DNA from: DASZUK01 sp035547695
GTDB lineage: Bacteria > Actinomycetota > Acidimicrobiia > Acidimicrobiales > RAAP-2
Assembly: GCA_035547695.1 (NCBI GenBank)
Contig: DASZUK010000039.1
Span: 62,001 to 126,000 of the forward strand
Reading direction: 5' to 3'
DNA: 64,000 bases
Below are positions 41,721-49,299 of the stretch, piece by piece. The translations under genes were made by a program, and so were the position numbers. The notes beneath the pieces were generated by a model. The model saw only the letters and a program-made list of their open reading frames with translations, made no database searches and was not told the DNA's origin. The stretch's first letter is position 1. The number at the start of each line of letters is the position of its first letter.

Positions 41721-42680
41721 GTGCTCGTGGTGGCCGCCCTCGGCGGCAACGCCCTGCTGCGGCGCGGCGAGAAGCCGGACGCCGACATCCAGGAGGAGCA
41801 CGTGGCGTCGGCCGCCGCGGCCCTGGCGCCGCTGGCCCGCGCCCACCGGCTGGTGCTCACCCACGGCAACGGCCCCCAGGTGGGCCAGTTGGCCCTGGAG
41901 AGCGCCCGGGACCCGGACCTCTCGGCGCCGTACCCCTTCGACGCCCTGGTCGCCCAGACCCAGGGCGTCATCGGGTACTGGCTGCAGAAGGCGCTGGCCA
42001 ACGCCCTGGCCACCGCCCAGGACCGGCCGCCGGTCGTCAGCCTGGTCACCCAGACCCTGGTCGACCCGGCGGACCCCGCCTTCGGCCGGCCGACCAAGTT
42101 CGTCGGGCCCGGCTACGACGAGGAGGGCGCGCTCCGCCTGGCGAAGCAGTGGGGGTGGGCCGTCCGCCAGGACGGCACCGCCTGGCGGCGGGTGGTGCCG
42201 TCACCGGAGCCGGAAGGGTTCGTGGAGATCGACCAGGTCCGCCAACTGGTGGGCAGCGGCGCCGTGGTGGTGGCGGCCGGGGGAGGTGGCGTGCCGGTCC
42301 GCCGGGCCGCGGACGGCCGGCTCTGCGGGGTGGAGGCCGTCGTCGACAAGGACCTGACGGCCGAGCTCCTGGCCGAGCAGTTGGGCGCGGACGCCCTGCT
42401 GCTCCTCACCGACGTCCCCGCCGTGGAGCTCGACCACGGGACCGCCGCCGCCCGTCCCCTGGGCCGCGTCTCGCCGGCCTTCCTGCGGGGGCAGTCGTTC
42501 CCGGCCGGTTCCATGGGGCCCAAGGTCGACGCCTGCTGCCGGTTCGTCGAGCGGACCGGGAAGCCGGCGGCCATCGGCCTCATGGACGACGCCGCCGCCA
42601 TCCTGGCCGGGGACCGCGGCACCGTCGTGTCGGCCGATGACCCCCGCGCCGCGGCCCAGGGCACCCCGGCTCCGACCTAG
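41721..42680 (+). CDS. arcC: Carbamate kinase
   Basis: 319 residues from GTG 41721, one base after the arcB stop. VAALGGNALLRRGEKP, LTHGNGPQVGQLALE (~45), QTQGVIGYWLQKALAN, VAAGGGGVPV (~190), VEAVVDKDLTAELLAEQLGAD and GSMGPKVDACCRF are all canonical. It makes ATP from carbamoyl phosphate. Its TAG stop shares a CTAG with the stop of the convergent phosphoketolase gene. Confidence 0.95.
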   Translation: MLVVAALGGNALLRRGEKPDADIQEEHVASAAAALAPLARAHRLVLTHGNGPQVGQLALESARDPDLSAPYPFDALVAQTQGVIGYWLQKALANALATAQDRPPVVSLVTQTLVDPADPAFGRPTKFVGPGYDEEGALRLAKQWGWAVRQDGTAWRRVVPSPEPEGFVEIDQVRQLVGSGAVVVAAGGGGVPVRRAADGRLCGVEAVVDKDLTAELLAEQLGADALLLLTDVPAVELDHGTAAARPLGRVSPAFLRGQSFPAGSMGPKVDACCRFVERTGKPAAIGLMDDAAAILAGDRGTVVSADDPRAAAQGTPAPT

Positions 42681-45145
42681 GGCTCCCGCGCTGGCGCCGG
42701 GGGCCTCCCCGCCCCGGGCTCGGGAGTCCCCGCTCCCGGGGCCGGCGGTTCGGGCCAGCACCATCCCGCGATCTCCGGCGGGTCCTCGCCGTGCTCGGTC
42801 CCGTACCGGCGGGCGTCCAGCCGGGCGTCCACCATCCGCTGCCGCAGGGTGGCGGTCCGCTCGCCGAGGCCGGGCACCCGGTCGAGGACGTCGACGACCA
42901 GGTGGAACCGGTCCAGGTCGTTGAGCATCACCATGTCGAACGGGGTGGTGGTGGTGCCCTCCTCCTTGTAGCCGCGGACGTGGAAGTTGTGGTGGTTGGT
43001 CCGCCGGTAGGTGAGCCGGTGGATCAGCCACGGGTAGCCGTGGAAGGCGAATACCACCGGGCGGTCCACGGTGAAGAGCGTGTCGAACTCCCGGTCCGGG
43101 AGCCCGTGGGGGTGCTCGGTGTCGGGTTCCAGCCGCATGAGGTCGACCACGTTGACCACCCGGACCCGGAGGTCGGGGAGCTCCCGGCGGAGGATGTCGA
43201 CGGCGGCGAGGGTCTCCAGGGTGGGGATGTCGCCGCAGCAGGCCATGACCACGTCGGGAGGGTTCCCGGCGTCGGAGGAGGCGAACCCCCAGATACCCAG
43301 GCCGCGGGTGCAGTGGTCGACCGCGGCGTCGCGGTCCAGCCAGTCGTGCTGGGGCTGCTTGCCGGCCACGATGACGTTGACGTAGTCGCGGCTGCGGAGG
43401 CAGTGGTCGGCCACCGACAGCAGGGTGTTGGTGTCCGGCGGCAGGTACACCCGGACCACGCTGGCCTTCTTGTTGACCACGTGGTCCAAGAAGCCGGGGT
43501 CCTGGTGGGAGAACCCGTTGTGGTCCTGCCGCCACACGTGGCTGGACAGCAGGAAGTTCAGGGAGGCGATCGGCCGCCGCCAGGCCACCTCCCGGCTGAC
43601 CTTCAGCCACTTGGCGTGCTGGTTGAACATGGAGTCGACGATGTGGATGAACGCCTCGTAGCAGTCGAAGAGCCCGTGCCGGCCGGTCAGCAGGTAGCCC
43701 TCCAGCCACCCCTCGCACTGGTGCTCGGACAGCATCTCCATGACCCGGCCGTCCGGGGCCAGGTGGTCGTCTCCGGGCCAGATCTCGGCGTCCCACGTCC
43801 GGTCGGTGACGGCGAAGACGTCCTGGAGGCGGTTGGACGACGTCTCGTCCGGCCCGAACAGCCGGAACGTCGTGGGGTTGGCGGCCAGGACGTCGCGGAC
43901 GAAGCCGCCGAGCACCCTGGTGGCCTCCCTCAGGACAGTGCCCGGCGCGGGCACCGGCACGGTGTAGTCGGTGAAGGCCGGCAGGTCGAGGTCGGCCAGC
44001 AGGAGGCCGCCGTTGGCGTGCGGGTTGGCCCCCATCCGGCGGTCGCCGGAGGGTGCGAGGCCCACGATGTCCGCCCTGGGCCGGCCGGCGGCGTCGAACA
44101 GCTCCTCTGGCCGGTAGCTGCGGAGCCAGGCCTCCAGTTGGGCCAGGTGGTCCGGGTTGGTGCGCACCTCGCCGAGCGGGACCTGGTGGGCGCGGAACGT
44201 CCCTTCCACCCGGAGGCCGTCGACCGTCTTCGGGCCCGTCCAGCCCTTCGGGGTCCGCAGGATCACCATCGGCCACCGCCGGAGCCCGGTCCGCCCGCCC
44301 CGCCGGGCCTGGGCCTGGATGTTCTCGATGTCGTCGAAGCACTCGTCGAGGGAGGCCGCCAGTCGCTGGTGCAACGCCGCGGGCTCCTCGGCGCCGAACC
44401 CCCCTTCGACCACCACGGGCCGGTAGCCGTAGCCCTCGAACAGGGCCAGCAGCTCGTGGTCGGGGATGCGGGCCAGCACGGTGGGGGCGGCGATCTTGTA
44501 CCCGTTGAGGTGCAGGATGGGCAGGACCGCGCCGTCGCGCCGTGGGTCCAGGAACTTGTTGCCGTGCCATCCGGTGGCCGCCGGCCCGGTCTCGGCCTCA
44601 CCGTCGCCGACCACGCAGGCGACGGTGAGGTCGGGGTTGTCGAACGCGGCCCCGAAGGCGTGGCTGAGCGAGTAGCCGAGCTCGCCGCCCTCGTGGATCG
44701 ATCCCGGCGTCTCCGGGCTGCAGTGGCTGGGGATCCCGCCCGGGAACGAGAACTGCCGGAACAGGCGGCCCATGCCGGTGCCGTCGCGGGGCACGTGCGG
44801 GTACCGCTCGCTGTAGGTGCCCTCCAGCCAGGTGTTGGCGACGATCGCCGGCCCGCCGTGGCCGGGGCCGCAGACGAACAGCACGTTCAGGTCGCGTGCC
44901 GCGATGCACCGGCTGAGGTGGGCGTAGAGCAGGTTGAGGCCGGGGCTGGTGCCCCAGTGGCCGAGCAGCCGGGGCTTCACGTCCTCCGGCTCGAGCGGCC
45001 GCCGGAGCAGCGGGTTGTCCATCAGGTAGATCTGCCCGACCGTCAGGTAATGGGCCGCCCGGACGTAGGCGTCGATCTGCTCGAGCCGGTCCGGGGACAG
45101 CGGGCCGGTGTCCCCGGCGGGAACGGCGTTGGGCGGTCGGGCCAT
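42677..45145 (-). CDS. xpk: Xylulose-5-phosphate/fructose-6-phosphate phosphoketolase
   Basis: 822 residues. It cleaves xylulose-5-P or fructose-6-P with phosphate to acetyl-P. ATG 45145 follows GGAGGA. Thiamine enzyme blocks: GHWGTSPGLNLLYAHLSR (~65), FVCGPGHGGPAIVANTWLEG (~90), SFPGGIPSHCSPETPGSIHEGGELGYSLSHAFGAAFDNPDL (~130-170; split here by line only), VGDGEAETGP, RLFGPDETSSNRL (~430), HQDPGFLDH, and the C-terminal NFHVRGYKEEGTTTTPFDM. Full length with a short Pro-rich tail. An operator-like array lies 145-220 bases upstream. It could feed acetyl-P to an acetate kinase not seen here. Confidence 0.95.
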   Translation of the reverse strand: MARPPNAVPAGDTGPLSPDRLEQIDAYVRAAHYLTVGQIYLMDNPLLRRPLEPEDVKPRLLGHWGTSPGLNLLYAHLSRCIAARDLNVLFVCGPGHGGPAIVANTWLEGTYSERYPHVPRDGTGMGRLFRQFSFPGGIPSHCSPETPGSIHEGGELGYSLSHAFGAAFDNPDLTVACVVGDGEAETGPAATGWHGNKFLDPRRDGAVLPILHLNGYKIAAPTVLARIPDHELLALFEGYGYRPVVVEGGFGAEEPAALHQRLAASLDECFDDIENIQAQARRGGRTGLRRWPMVILRTPKGWTGPKTVDGLRVEGTFRAHQVPLGEVRTNPDHLAQLEAWLRSYRPEELFDAAGRPRADIVGLAPSGDRRMGANPHANGGLLLADLDLPAFTDYTVPVPAPGTVLREATRVLGGFVRDVLAANPTTFRLFGPDETSSNRLQDVFAVTDRTWDAEIWPGDDHLAPDGRVMEMLSEHQCEGWLEGYLLTGRHGLFDCYEAFIHIVDSMFNQHAKWLKVSREVAWRRPIASLNFLLSSHVWRQDHNGFSHQDPGFLDHVVNKKASVVRVYLPPDTNTLLSVADHCLRSRDYVNVIVAGKQPQHDWLDRDAAVDHCTRGLGIWGFASSDAGNPPDVVMACCGDIPTLETLAAVDILRRELPDLRVRVVNVVDLMRLEPDTEHPHGLPDREFDTLFTVDRPVVFAFHGYPWLIHRLTYRRTNHHNFHVRGYKEEGTTTTPFDMVMLNDLDRFHLVVDVLDRVPGLGERTATLRQRMVDARLDARRYGTEHGEDPPEIAGWCWPEPPAPGAGTPEPGAGRPPAPAREP

Positions 45146-45289
45146 CGGGTCCTCCGGTGTCGGACCTGTGCCGCCCGCCCGGGGAAGGGGGGCCGGGCGG
45201 GCGGCACAGCAGTTGGACGAACGGTTCGGGTGGCCCGGCGCCGTCGCGCCGGGCCCGTACGTCGAGCATGCGGGACGCACCGCCCGGGC

Positions 45290-45309
45290 GGCAGGGCCGA
45301 AGGTCCCGC
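45290..45309 (-). promoter_or_regulatory. DosR-like box S (xpk)
   Basis: Minus-strand GCGGGACCTTCGGCCCTGCC, 145 bases before the xpk start. Confidence 0.65.
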
Positions 45310-45313
45310 ACCA

Positions 45314-45368
45314 ATGGACCTTCGGCCCAGACCTTCGGCCCAGACCTTCGGCCCAGACCTCCGGCCCG
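45314..45368. repeat. Operator-like array: four 13-bp box half-repeats
   Basis: After TG come GACCTTCGGCCCA three times head to tail and then GACCTCCGGCCCG, at 45317, 45330, 45343 and 45356. Each unit is the core of the DosR-like box, so this reads as an expanded binding array next to box S. Confidence 0.8.
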
Positions 45369-45513
45369 ATCGGGCCCTGCGCTGCGAGGGCCGGTGGGGC
45401 GCCCCTCCCGCCCGGGGCGCCCCACCGGCCTCCCGCCACCGGCCGGGCTGCGCCGCGCCGCGCCGCCGGCCTCGGCGCCAGCGGCCAGCCCGACCGCCGT
45501 CGGGCTCGGGCTG

Positions 45514-46347
45514 TCAGTCCGGCGCGGTGAGCCGGCCCGACCGGACGGCGGCGACGACCCCACCGTCGACCAGCAGGTCGCTGCCGGTGATGAACGACGA
45601 GTCCGGTCCCAGGAGGAAGGCGGCGGCCGACGCGATGTCGTCGGGGGTGCCCAACCGCTGAGCGGCCGAGGCGTCCGTCATGGCCCGCATGAAGCCGCCG
45701 CTGGCCGAGTCGAGCTCCTGGTGGCCCATCGGGGTGGCCACGATGCCGGGGCTGATCGAGTTGATCCGGGCACCGCGCCGGCCCCAGCTCACGCTGGCGC
45801 TCTGGACCCGGAGCTGGTTCACCCGCTTGGCCAGGCCGTAGGCGTCGGCCGGGTCGGTCACCACCTCCGGGCTGGCGAACGGCAGGAGCAGCAACTGGTC
45901 CGCCGGCGTCCGGGCCAGTGCCGACTCCTGCTCGGCGTCCAGCGGCGTCGCCAGGTACCCGGCCATGCTGGAGATGACGACGCCCGCGCCGCCGTCCGCG
46001 ACCACCTGGCCGAACTCCTCCAGCACGTAGGCGGCGCCGGCAAGGTCCACGCGCAGGATGGCCGCGGCCGACGCCTGTGCGGGGGAGAGGCCGGCGGTGT
46101 GCACCACCTGGGCCACCGGGCCGAGCCCGGCGGCGGTCCGTGCCAGGTCGGCGACGGACTGCCGCCAGGCCACGTCGAGGTGGTGGGCGGCGACGCAGTG
46201 CCCTTCCTCCCTCAACGTCCCCGCTGCGGCCTCCAGGGTGCCGGCGTCGAGGTCGGCCAGCAGGACCACCCTGCCCGAACCCTGCCGGCGGGCGATCGCC
46301 TGGCCCATCCCCCCGACGCCGATCACCACCAGAACCTCTTGCCGCAT
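45514..46347 (-). CDS. Short-chain dehydrogenase/reductase
   Basis: 277 residues from ATG 46347 behind GGGAAGGTGG. Nucleotide loop VVIGVGGMGQAIARRQG is a variant of TGxxxGIG. Catalytic Ser in VVISSMAGYLA (~135) and Tyr/Lys in DAYGLAKRVNQ (~190), then ARINSISPGIVATPMG and the C-terminal GTPDDIASAAAFLLGPDSSFITGSDLLVDGG. The segment between Ser and Tyr is unusually long (about 45 residues). Substrate unknown. Two DosR-like boxes within a direct repeat lie 100-175 bases upstream. Confidence 0.85.
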   Translation of the reverse strand: MRQEVLVVIGVGGMGQAIARRQGSGRVVLLADLDAGTLEAAAGTLREEGHCVAAHHLDVAWRQSVADLARTAAGLGPVAQVVHTAGLSPAQASAAAILRVDLAGAAYVLEEFGQVVADGGAGVVISSMAGYLATPLDAEQESALARTPADQLLLLPFASPEVVTDPADAYGLAKRVNQLRVQSASVSWGRRGARINSISPGIVATPMGHQELDSASGGFMRAMTDASAAQRLGTPDDIASAAAFLLGPDSSFITGSDLLVDGGVVAAVRSGRLTAPD

Positions 46348-46448
46348 GGGTCCACCTTCCCGACGCCGGTGGCGCCTTCGGCGTGCCTTCCGACGCCGCT
46401 GGTGCCTTCGGGGTGCTTCCCCCCACCATGGCAGGGGCGTCCTGGTGG

Positions 46449-46468
46449 GGACAGTGCCGAAGGTCCCA
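46449..46468 (-). promoter_or_regulatory. DosR-like box U
   Basis: Minus-strand TGGGACCTTCGGCACTGTCC, about 100 bases before the SDR start; the right arm has CAC for CCC. Confidence 0.5.
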
Positions 46469-46504
46469 CCGGGCCGCCGGCTCGGGCCCCGACGGGACCG
46501 GTCG

Positions 46505-46524
46505 GGACGGTGCCGAAGGTCCCA
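46505..46524 (-). promoter_or_regulatory. DosR-like box V
   Basis: Minus-strand TGGGACCTTCGGCACCGTCC, 56 bases from box U in the duplicated segment. Confidence 0.45.
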
Positions 46525-46552
46525 CCGGCCCGCCGGCTCGGGCCAGGCCGGG

Positions 46553-46571
46553 TTGGGACCTTCGCCCCTTC
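46553..46571 (+). promoter_or_regulatory. DosR-like box W
   Basis: TTGGGACCTTCGCCCCTTC, about 30 bases before the DUF2267 gene start. Confidence 0.6.
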
Positions 46572-46603
46572 TCCACCGCGGCGTCCCGGCCGAGGCTGTG
46601 GAC

Positions 46604-47020
46604 ATGGAGCATGCGCTGGATGTCATCGACCGGACCGTGACCAAGACCTACGAGTGGCTCCGCGAAGTCACACGCCGGGCCGACCTCGGGGACCCGCACC
46701 GGGCGTACCAGGTGCTGCGGGCGGTGCTGCACGCCCTGCGCGACCGGGTCTCCCCCGACGTGGCCGCCCACCTGGCGGCCCAACTGCCGTTGCTGGTCCG
46801 GGGGATCTTCTACGAGGGCTGGGACCCGGGGAAGACGCCGATCCGGATGTCGCTCGTCGAGTTCCTGGCCCGGGTGGAGCACGACGCCGGGCTCAAGGGC
46901 ACGAGCGCGGCCGAGAACGCGACCAGGGCCGTGCTCGAGCTCTGCTGGGACGAGCTCGGGGACGGCACCATGGAGCACCTGATCTCGGTGCTCCCCGCCG
47001 ACTTCGCCGCCGTTGTCTAG
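46604..47020 (+). CDS. DUF2267 protein
   Basis: 138 residues from ATG 46604 (a GTG two codons earlier is also possible; neither has a clear ribosome site). The DUF2267 pattern is clear: TYEWLREVTRRADLGDPHRAYQVLRAVLHALRDR at the start, AAQLPLLVRGIFYEGWDP (~62), MSLVEFLARVEHDAG and MEHLISVLPADF. Function unknown; the family is common in stress and dormancy contexts. Box W lies close upstream. Confidence 0.85.
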   Translation: MEHALDVIDRTVTKTYEWLREVTRRADLGDPHRAYQVLRAVLHALRDRVSPDVAAHLAAQLPLLVRGIFYEGWDPGKTPIRMSLVEFLARVEHDAGLKGTSAAENATRAVLELCWDELGDGTMEHLISVLPADFAAVV

Positions 47021-47056
47021 TGCCGGCCACCGACCGCGGCAGGACCCGGGATCGGG

Positions 47057-48130
47057 TCAACGGTGACCGGCGGCGGCCGACCCCTTCGGGGTGCTCTTGG
47101 TGCCGAAGGCGGTGACCAGGGAGGACAAGGCCCGAGGGTTCCGGCCCCTGGCGACCGAGCTGGTGCCGTAGTCCCAGAAGGTGATCTCGGCCACGTCGTG
47201 GTGGGCGACCCATCGGGCCATCTCGGCGATGAAGACCGCGTCGTCCCCGCCGGAGACGGCGCCCTTGCGGTGCACGGCGCGGCCTGTGGCGGACCGGCCC
47301 CACCCCAGGCCGACCTCGGGCAGGACGATGGGCTTGCCGTGGCGGGCGGCGAACCGGGCCAGCCAGTCCAGCCCGAACCGCTCGGTCTCGATCTTGCGGA
47401 ACTCGGCGCGGCTGCCGGGGTAGTGGGCCCACTCGGTGTCGTAGATGTCGAGGCCGACGCCGTCCACGTAGCGGTCGCCCGGGTAGTAGGCCGCCAGTGT
47501 GCCCGCCCCCTGGTCCCCCCGGACCGGGTTCCAGTCGAAGGTGAAGTGGCTGCCCGGGACCGACCGCATCGTGGTCACGATCTGGCGGAAGTAGTCGACG
47601 AACTGGGCGGCGTGGCCAGGGGCCGACCACGGGAACCAGAAGCCGTTGAACTCCCACCCCAACCGGATGACCGAGCTGCCCTGGCCGGCGGCCACCAACC
47701 GCCGGCCGACCAGCCGGAAGTAGTGGTCGTAGGCCCCGGTGGCCCCGGTGGCCAGGGAGCCGCCGCTGCTCGGCAGCATGGGGACGCCCCAGATCATCCG
47801 GTAGCCCGCGTCCCGCCAGGGGTCCGCCAGCGGGGCGACGTGGGTGATGGTCCCCCACGATGTCTGGGCGAGGAAGTCCATGGCGAAGGTCGGCTGGTGA
47901 CCGAGCGCACGACCCAACTGGCGGACGCCCTCCACGTTCCCCGGGCCGGCGTAGACGCCGAGGACCGACGACAGCGGGGCCCCCGCCGCCGTCGCCGATG
48001 CCGGCAGGGCCTGGGCGGCGCCGCCGGCGAGGCCGCCGACGAGCGCGCCGACGAGCACAGCCGCGGCCAGCACCGACGACCGCCGCAACCCCCGTGGCCG
48101 CCGGGACCGGATCGACCGACCGGCGGTCAC
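47057..48130 (-). CDS. Secreted GH26-like glycoside hydrolase
   Basis: 357 residues from GTG 48130. Signal peptide: Arg-rich start, then SSVLAAAVLVGALVGGLAGGAAQALPASA. Catalytic candidates are Glu in RLGWEFNGFWFPWS (~170, acid/base) and Glu in PIVLPEVGLGWG (~270, nucleophile), as in GH26 beta-mannanase-type enzymes; FDWNPVRGDQ and ITFWDYG also fit. It lies beside an exopolysaccharide locus, so it may trim the polymer. No DosR-like box is seen. Confidence 0.75.
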   Translation of the reverse strand: MTAGRSIRSRRPRGLRRSSVLAAAVLVGALVGGLAGGAAQALPASATAAGAPLSSVLGVYAGPGNVEGVRQLGRALGHQPTFAMDFLAQTSWGTITHVAPLADPWRDAGYRMIWGVPMLPSSGGSLATGATGAYDHYFRLVGRRLVAAGQGSSVIRLGWEFNGFWFPWSAPGHAAQFVDYFRQIVTTMRSVPGSHFTFDWNPVRGDQGAGTLAAYYPGDRYVDGVGLDIYDTEWAHYPGSRAEFRKIETERFGLDWLARFAARHGKPIVLPEVGLGWGRSATGRAVHRKGAVSGGDDAVFIAEMARWVAHHDVAEITFWDYGTSSVARGRNPRALSSLVTAFGTKSTPKGSAAAGHR

Positions 48131-48231
48131 CGTGCCCCGACCACTGCCCCGACCGCCGCCCGGACCACTACCCCGACCGCCGGCCCGGCCGCGGTCACGG
48201 CCGGCGAGCCGGTGGGCGAAAGGAGGCGATG

Positions 48232-48756
48232 ATGGCGCTGTTCGAGAAGCTCTTCGCCTGGGAGCGCCACGCCATGCGGCTCTACCGCCTGGCCGACCGG
48301 TGCTACCGGGCGGGGCACGTCGACGCGGCGTTCGCCGTCTCCGGGCTGTCCCGCCTCCTGACCGGGATCGAGATCGAGCCCGGGGCGGAGCTGGCGGCGG
48401 ACGTCCGCATACTGCACGGCGCGGGCACCGTCATCGGGTCCGGCGTGCGGGTGGGCTCGGGGAGCGTCATCTTCCACCAGGTGACCCTGGGCCGGGCCGC
48501 CCGCCCCATGGACGAGGACGGGTACCCGACCATCGGTCGGGGCGCCTACGTGTACGCCGGGGCGAAGGTGGTGGGGCCGATCACGGTGGGGGACGGGGCT
48601 CGGGTGGCCGCCGGGGCGGTCGTGACGCGGGACGTGCCGGACCGCGCCATCGTCGCCGGCATGCCGGCCCGGATCATTAGCTGGGTGGGGGCCGACGGGA
48701 AGCCTTCGAAGCAGCCGCCGGCGGTGCCGGACCGCCACTCCGTGGAAGGCGCCTGA
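48232..48756 (+). CDS. Hexapeptide-repeat acetyltransferase (CysE/O-acetyltransferase type)
   Basis: 174 residues. AGGAGG is five bases before ATG 48232 and two before ATG 48229, so 48232 is preferred. A short helical N-terminus (LYRLADRCYRAGHVDAAFAV) and then left-handed beta-helix repeats: GIEIEPGAELAADVRILHGAGTVIGSGVRVG, catalytic His in IFHQVTLG, PTIGRGAYVYAGAKVVGPITVGDGARVAAGAVVTRDVPDRAIVAGMPARII. It is shorter than CysE and lacks its N-terminal domain. With polysaccharide genes downstream, O-acetylation of sugar is more likely than serine acetylation. Confidence 0.8.
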   Translation: MALFEKLFAWERHAMRLYRLADRCYRAGHVDAAFAVSGLSRLLTGIEIEPGAELAADVRILHGAGTVIGSGVRVGSGSVIFHQVTLGRAARPMDEDGYPTIGRGAYVYAGAKVVGPITVGDGARVAAGAVVTRDVPDRAIVAGMPARIISWVGADGKPSKQPPAVPDRHSVEGA

Positions 48757-48835
48757 GCGGCGGTCCATGGGGCAAGGCTAACGGGCGGCGGTCGAGGACG
48801 TGCCGCGCCACCGGGTCCGCCGGCAGAAGAGGACC

Positions 48836-48855
48836 AAGGGACTTTCGACCCTAGG
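48836..48855 (+). promoter_or_regulatory. DosR-like box X, best mycobacterial match
   Basis: AAGGGACTTTCGACCCTAGG has the GGGACTTT arm of the mycobacterial consensus. The nearest downstream plus-strand start is 285 bases away, and nothing on the minus strand begins here. Confidence 0.6.
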
Positions 48856-49140
48856 TCTCGCAACCGTTTACAACGATGCTGTCATCTTGGATCGGAGGTA
48901 CAGGAGGAAGGGAACGCACCCCGGGGGCGGCGGTCGACGGACGCGACGAGCCCCACGACGCAGGCCCTGACGAAGGACGCAGGCCCTGACGAAGAGGGTG
49001 CCCATCCTGCGACTGTCCCCGGCCAGAGCGAGCGAGAGGTCGGCTGGCTCCTCGAGCGACGTCGGTGGGCGTGGTCGCAATCCACGCTCCTGCACCGCGA
49101 CGGGTAGCGGTACAGGCGGCCTTGCCGGAGTGAAAGGACG
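48856..49140 (+). other. Non-coding leader region
   Basis: Begins with a less GC-rich stretch (CAACCGTTTACAACGATG), then a purine run with GGAGG, and an 18-base direct repeat, GACGCAGGCCCTGACGAA, at about 48957-48993. No convincing gene. It may be a long leader of the regulator gene or a small RNA from box X. Confidence 0.4.
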
Positions 49141-49299
49141 GTGGGCCGGGTGTTCGAGGACCGCAGGACGACGATCAGCCCGGCCCCGCTGGCGGTGGTG
49201 GAGGTCGGGGCCGGGAACGGCCCCCTGGAGGGGCGGGCCGGAACTGGGGGAACCGGCGAACTGTACGGGCGGTCGGGCCCGTCGGCCGGCGGCCGGTGA
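49141..49299 (+). CDS. Possible leader peptide, 52 residues
   Basis: GTG 49141 after GAAAGGACG opens a 52-residue frame (starts MGRVFEDRRTTISPAPLAVV, ends GRSGPSAGGR) without internal stops. Its TGA overlaps the GTG of the large regulator in a four-base GTGA, the coupling used throughout this window. No family recognised. Coding status is inferred from the ribosome site and overlap. Confidence 0.4.
   Translation: MGRVFEDRRTTISPAPLAVVEVGAGNGPLEGRAGTGGTGELYGRSGPSAGGR

Larger units (their letters stand above)
45146..45513. other. 368-bp region between SDR stop and xpk start
   Basis: The xpk ribosome site lies at the left edge, then a GC-rich leader, then box S and a 13-bp box array (45290-45368). 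The remainder (45370-45513) is GC-rich, with CCGCGCCGCC-like runs and no visible gene. Confidence 0.6.
46447..46544. repeat. 42-bp direct repeat carrying DosR-like boxes U and V
   Basis: Copies at 46447-46488 and 46503-46544 are nearly identical. Each holds a minus-strand box, GGGACCTTCGGCACTGTC in the first and GGGACCTTCGGCACCGTC in the second, upstream of the SDR gene. Confidence 0.8.

Noticed and set aside
45314..45368. CRISPR-like short repeat array
   Set aside because: Units are 13 bp, directly abutting with no spacers, and match the operator core; no cas genes are present.
42677..46978. One giant minus-strand protein joining phosphoketolase with upstream sequence
   Set aside because: The open frame continues by chance through GC-rich intergenic DNA and through the SDR gene in another frame; the phosphoketolase start at 45145 has a proper ribosome site and family N-terminus.
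48232..48756. Serine acetyltransferase for cysteine synthesis
   Set aside because: It lacks the CysE N-terminal domain and is not beside cysK; the polysaccharide locus favours a sugar O-acetyltransferase, so only the fold is asserted.
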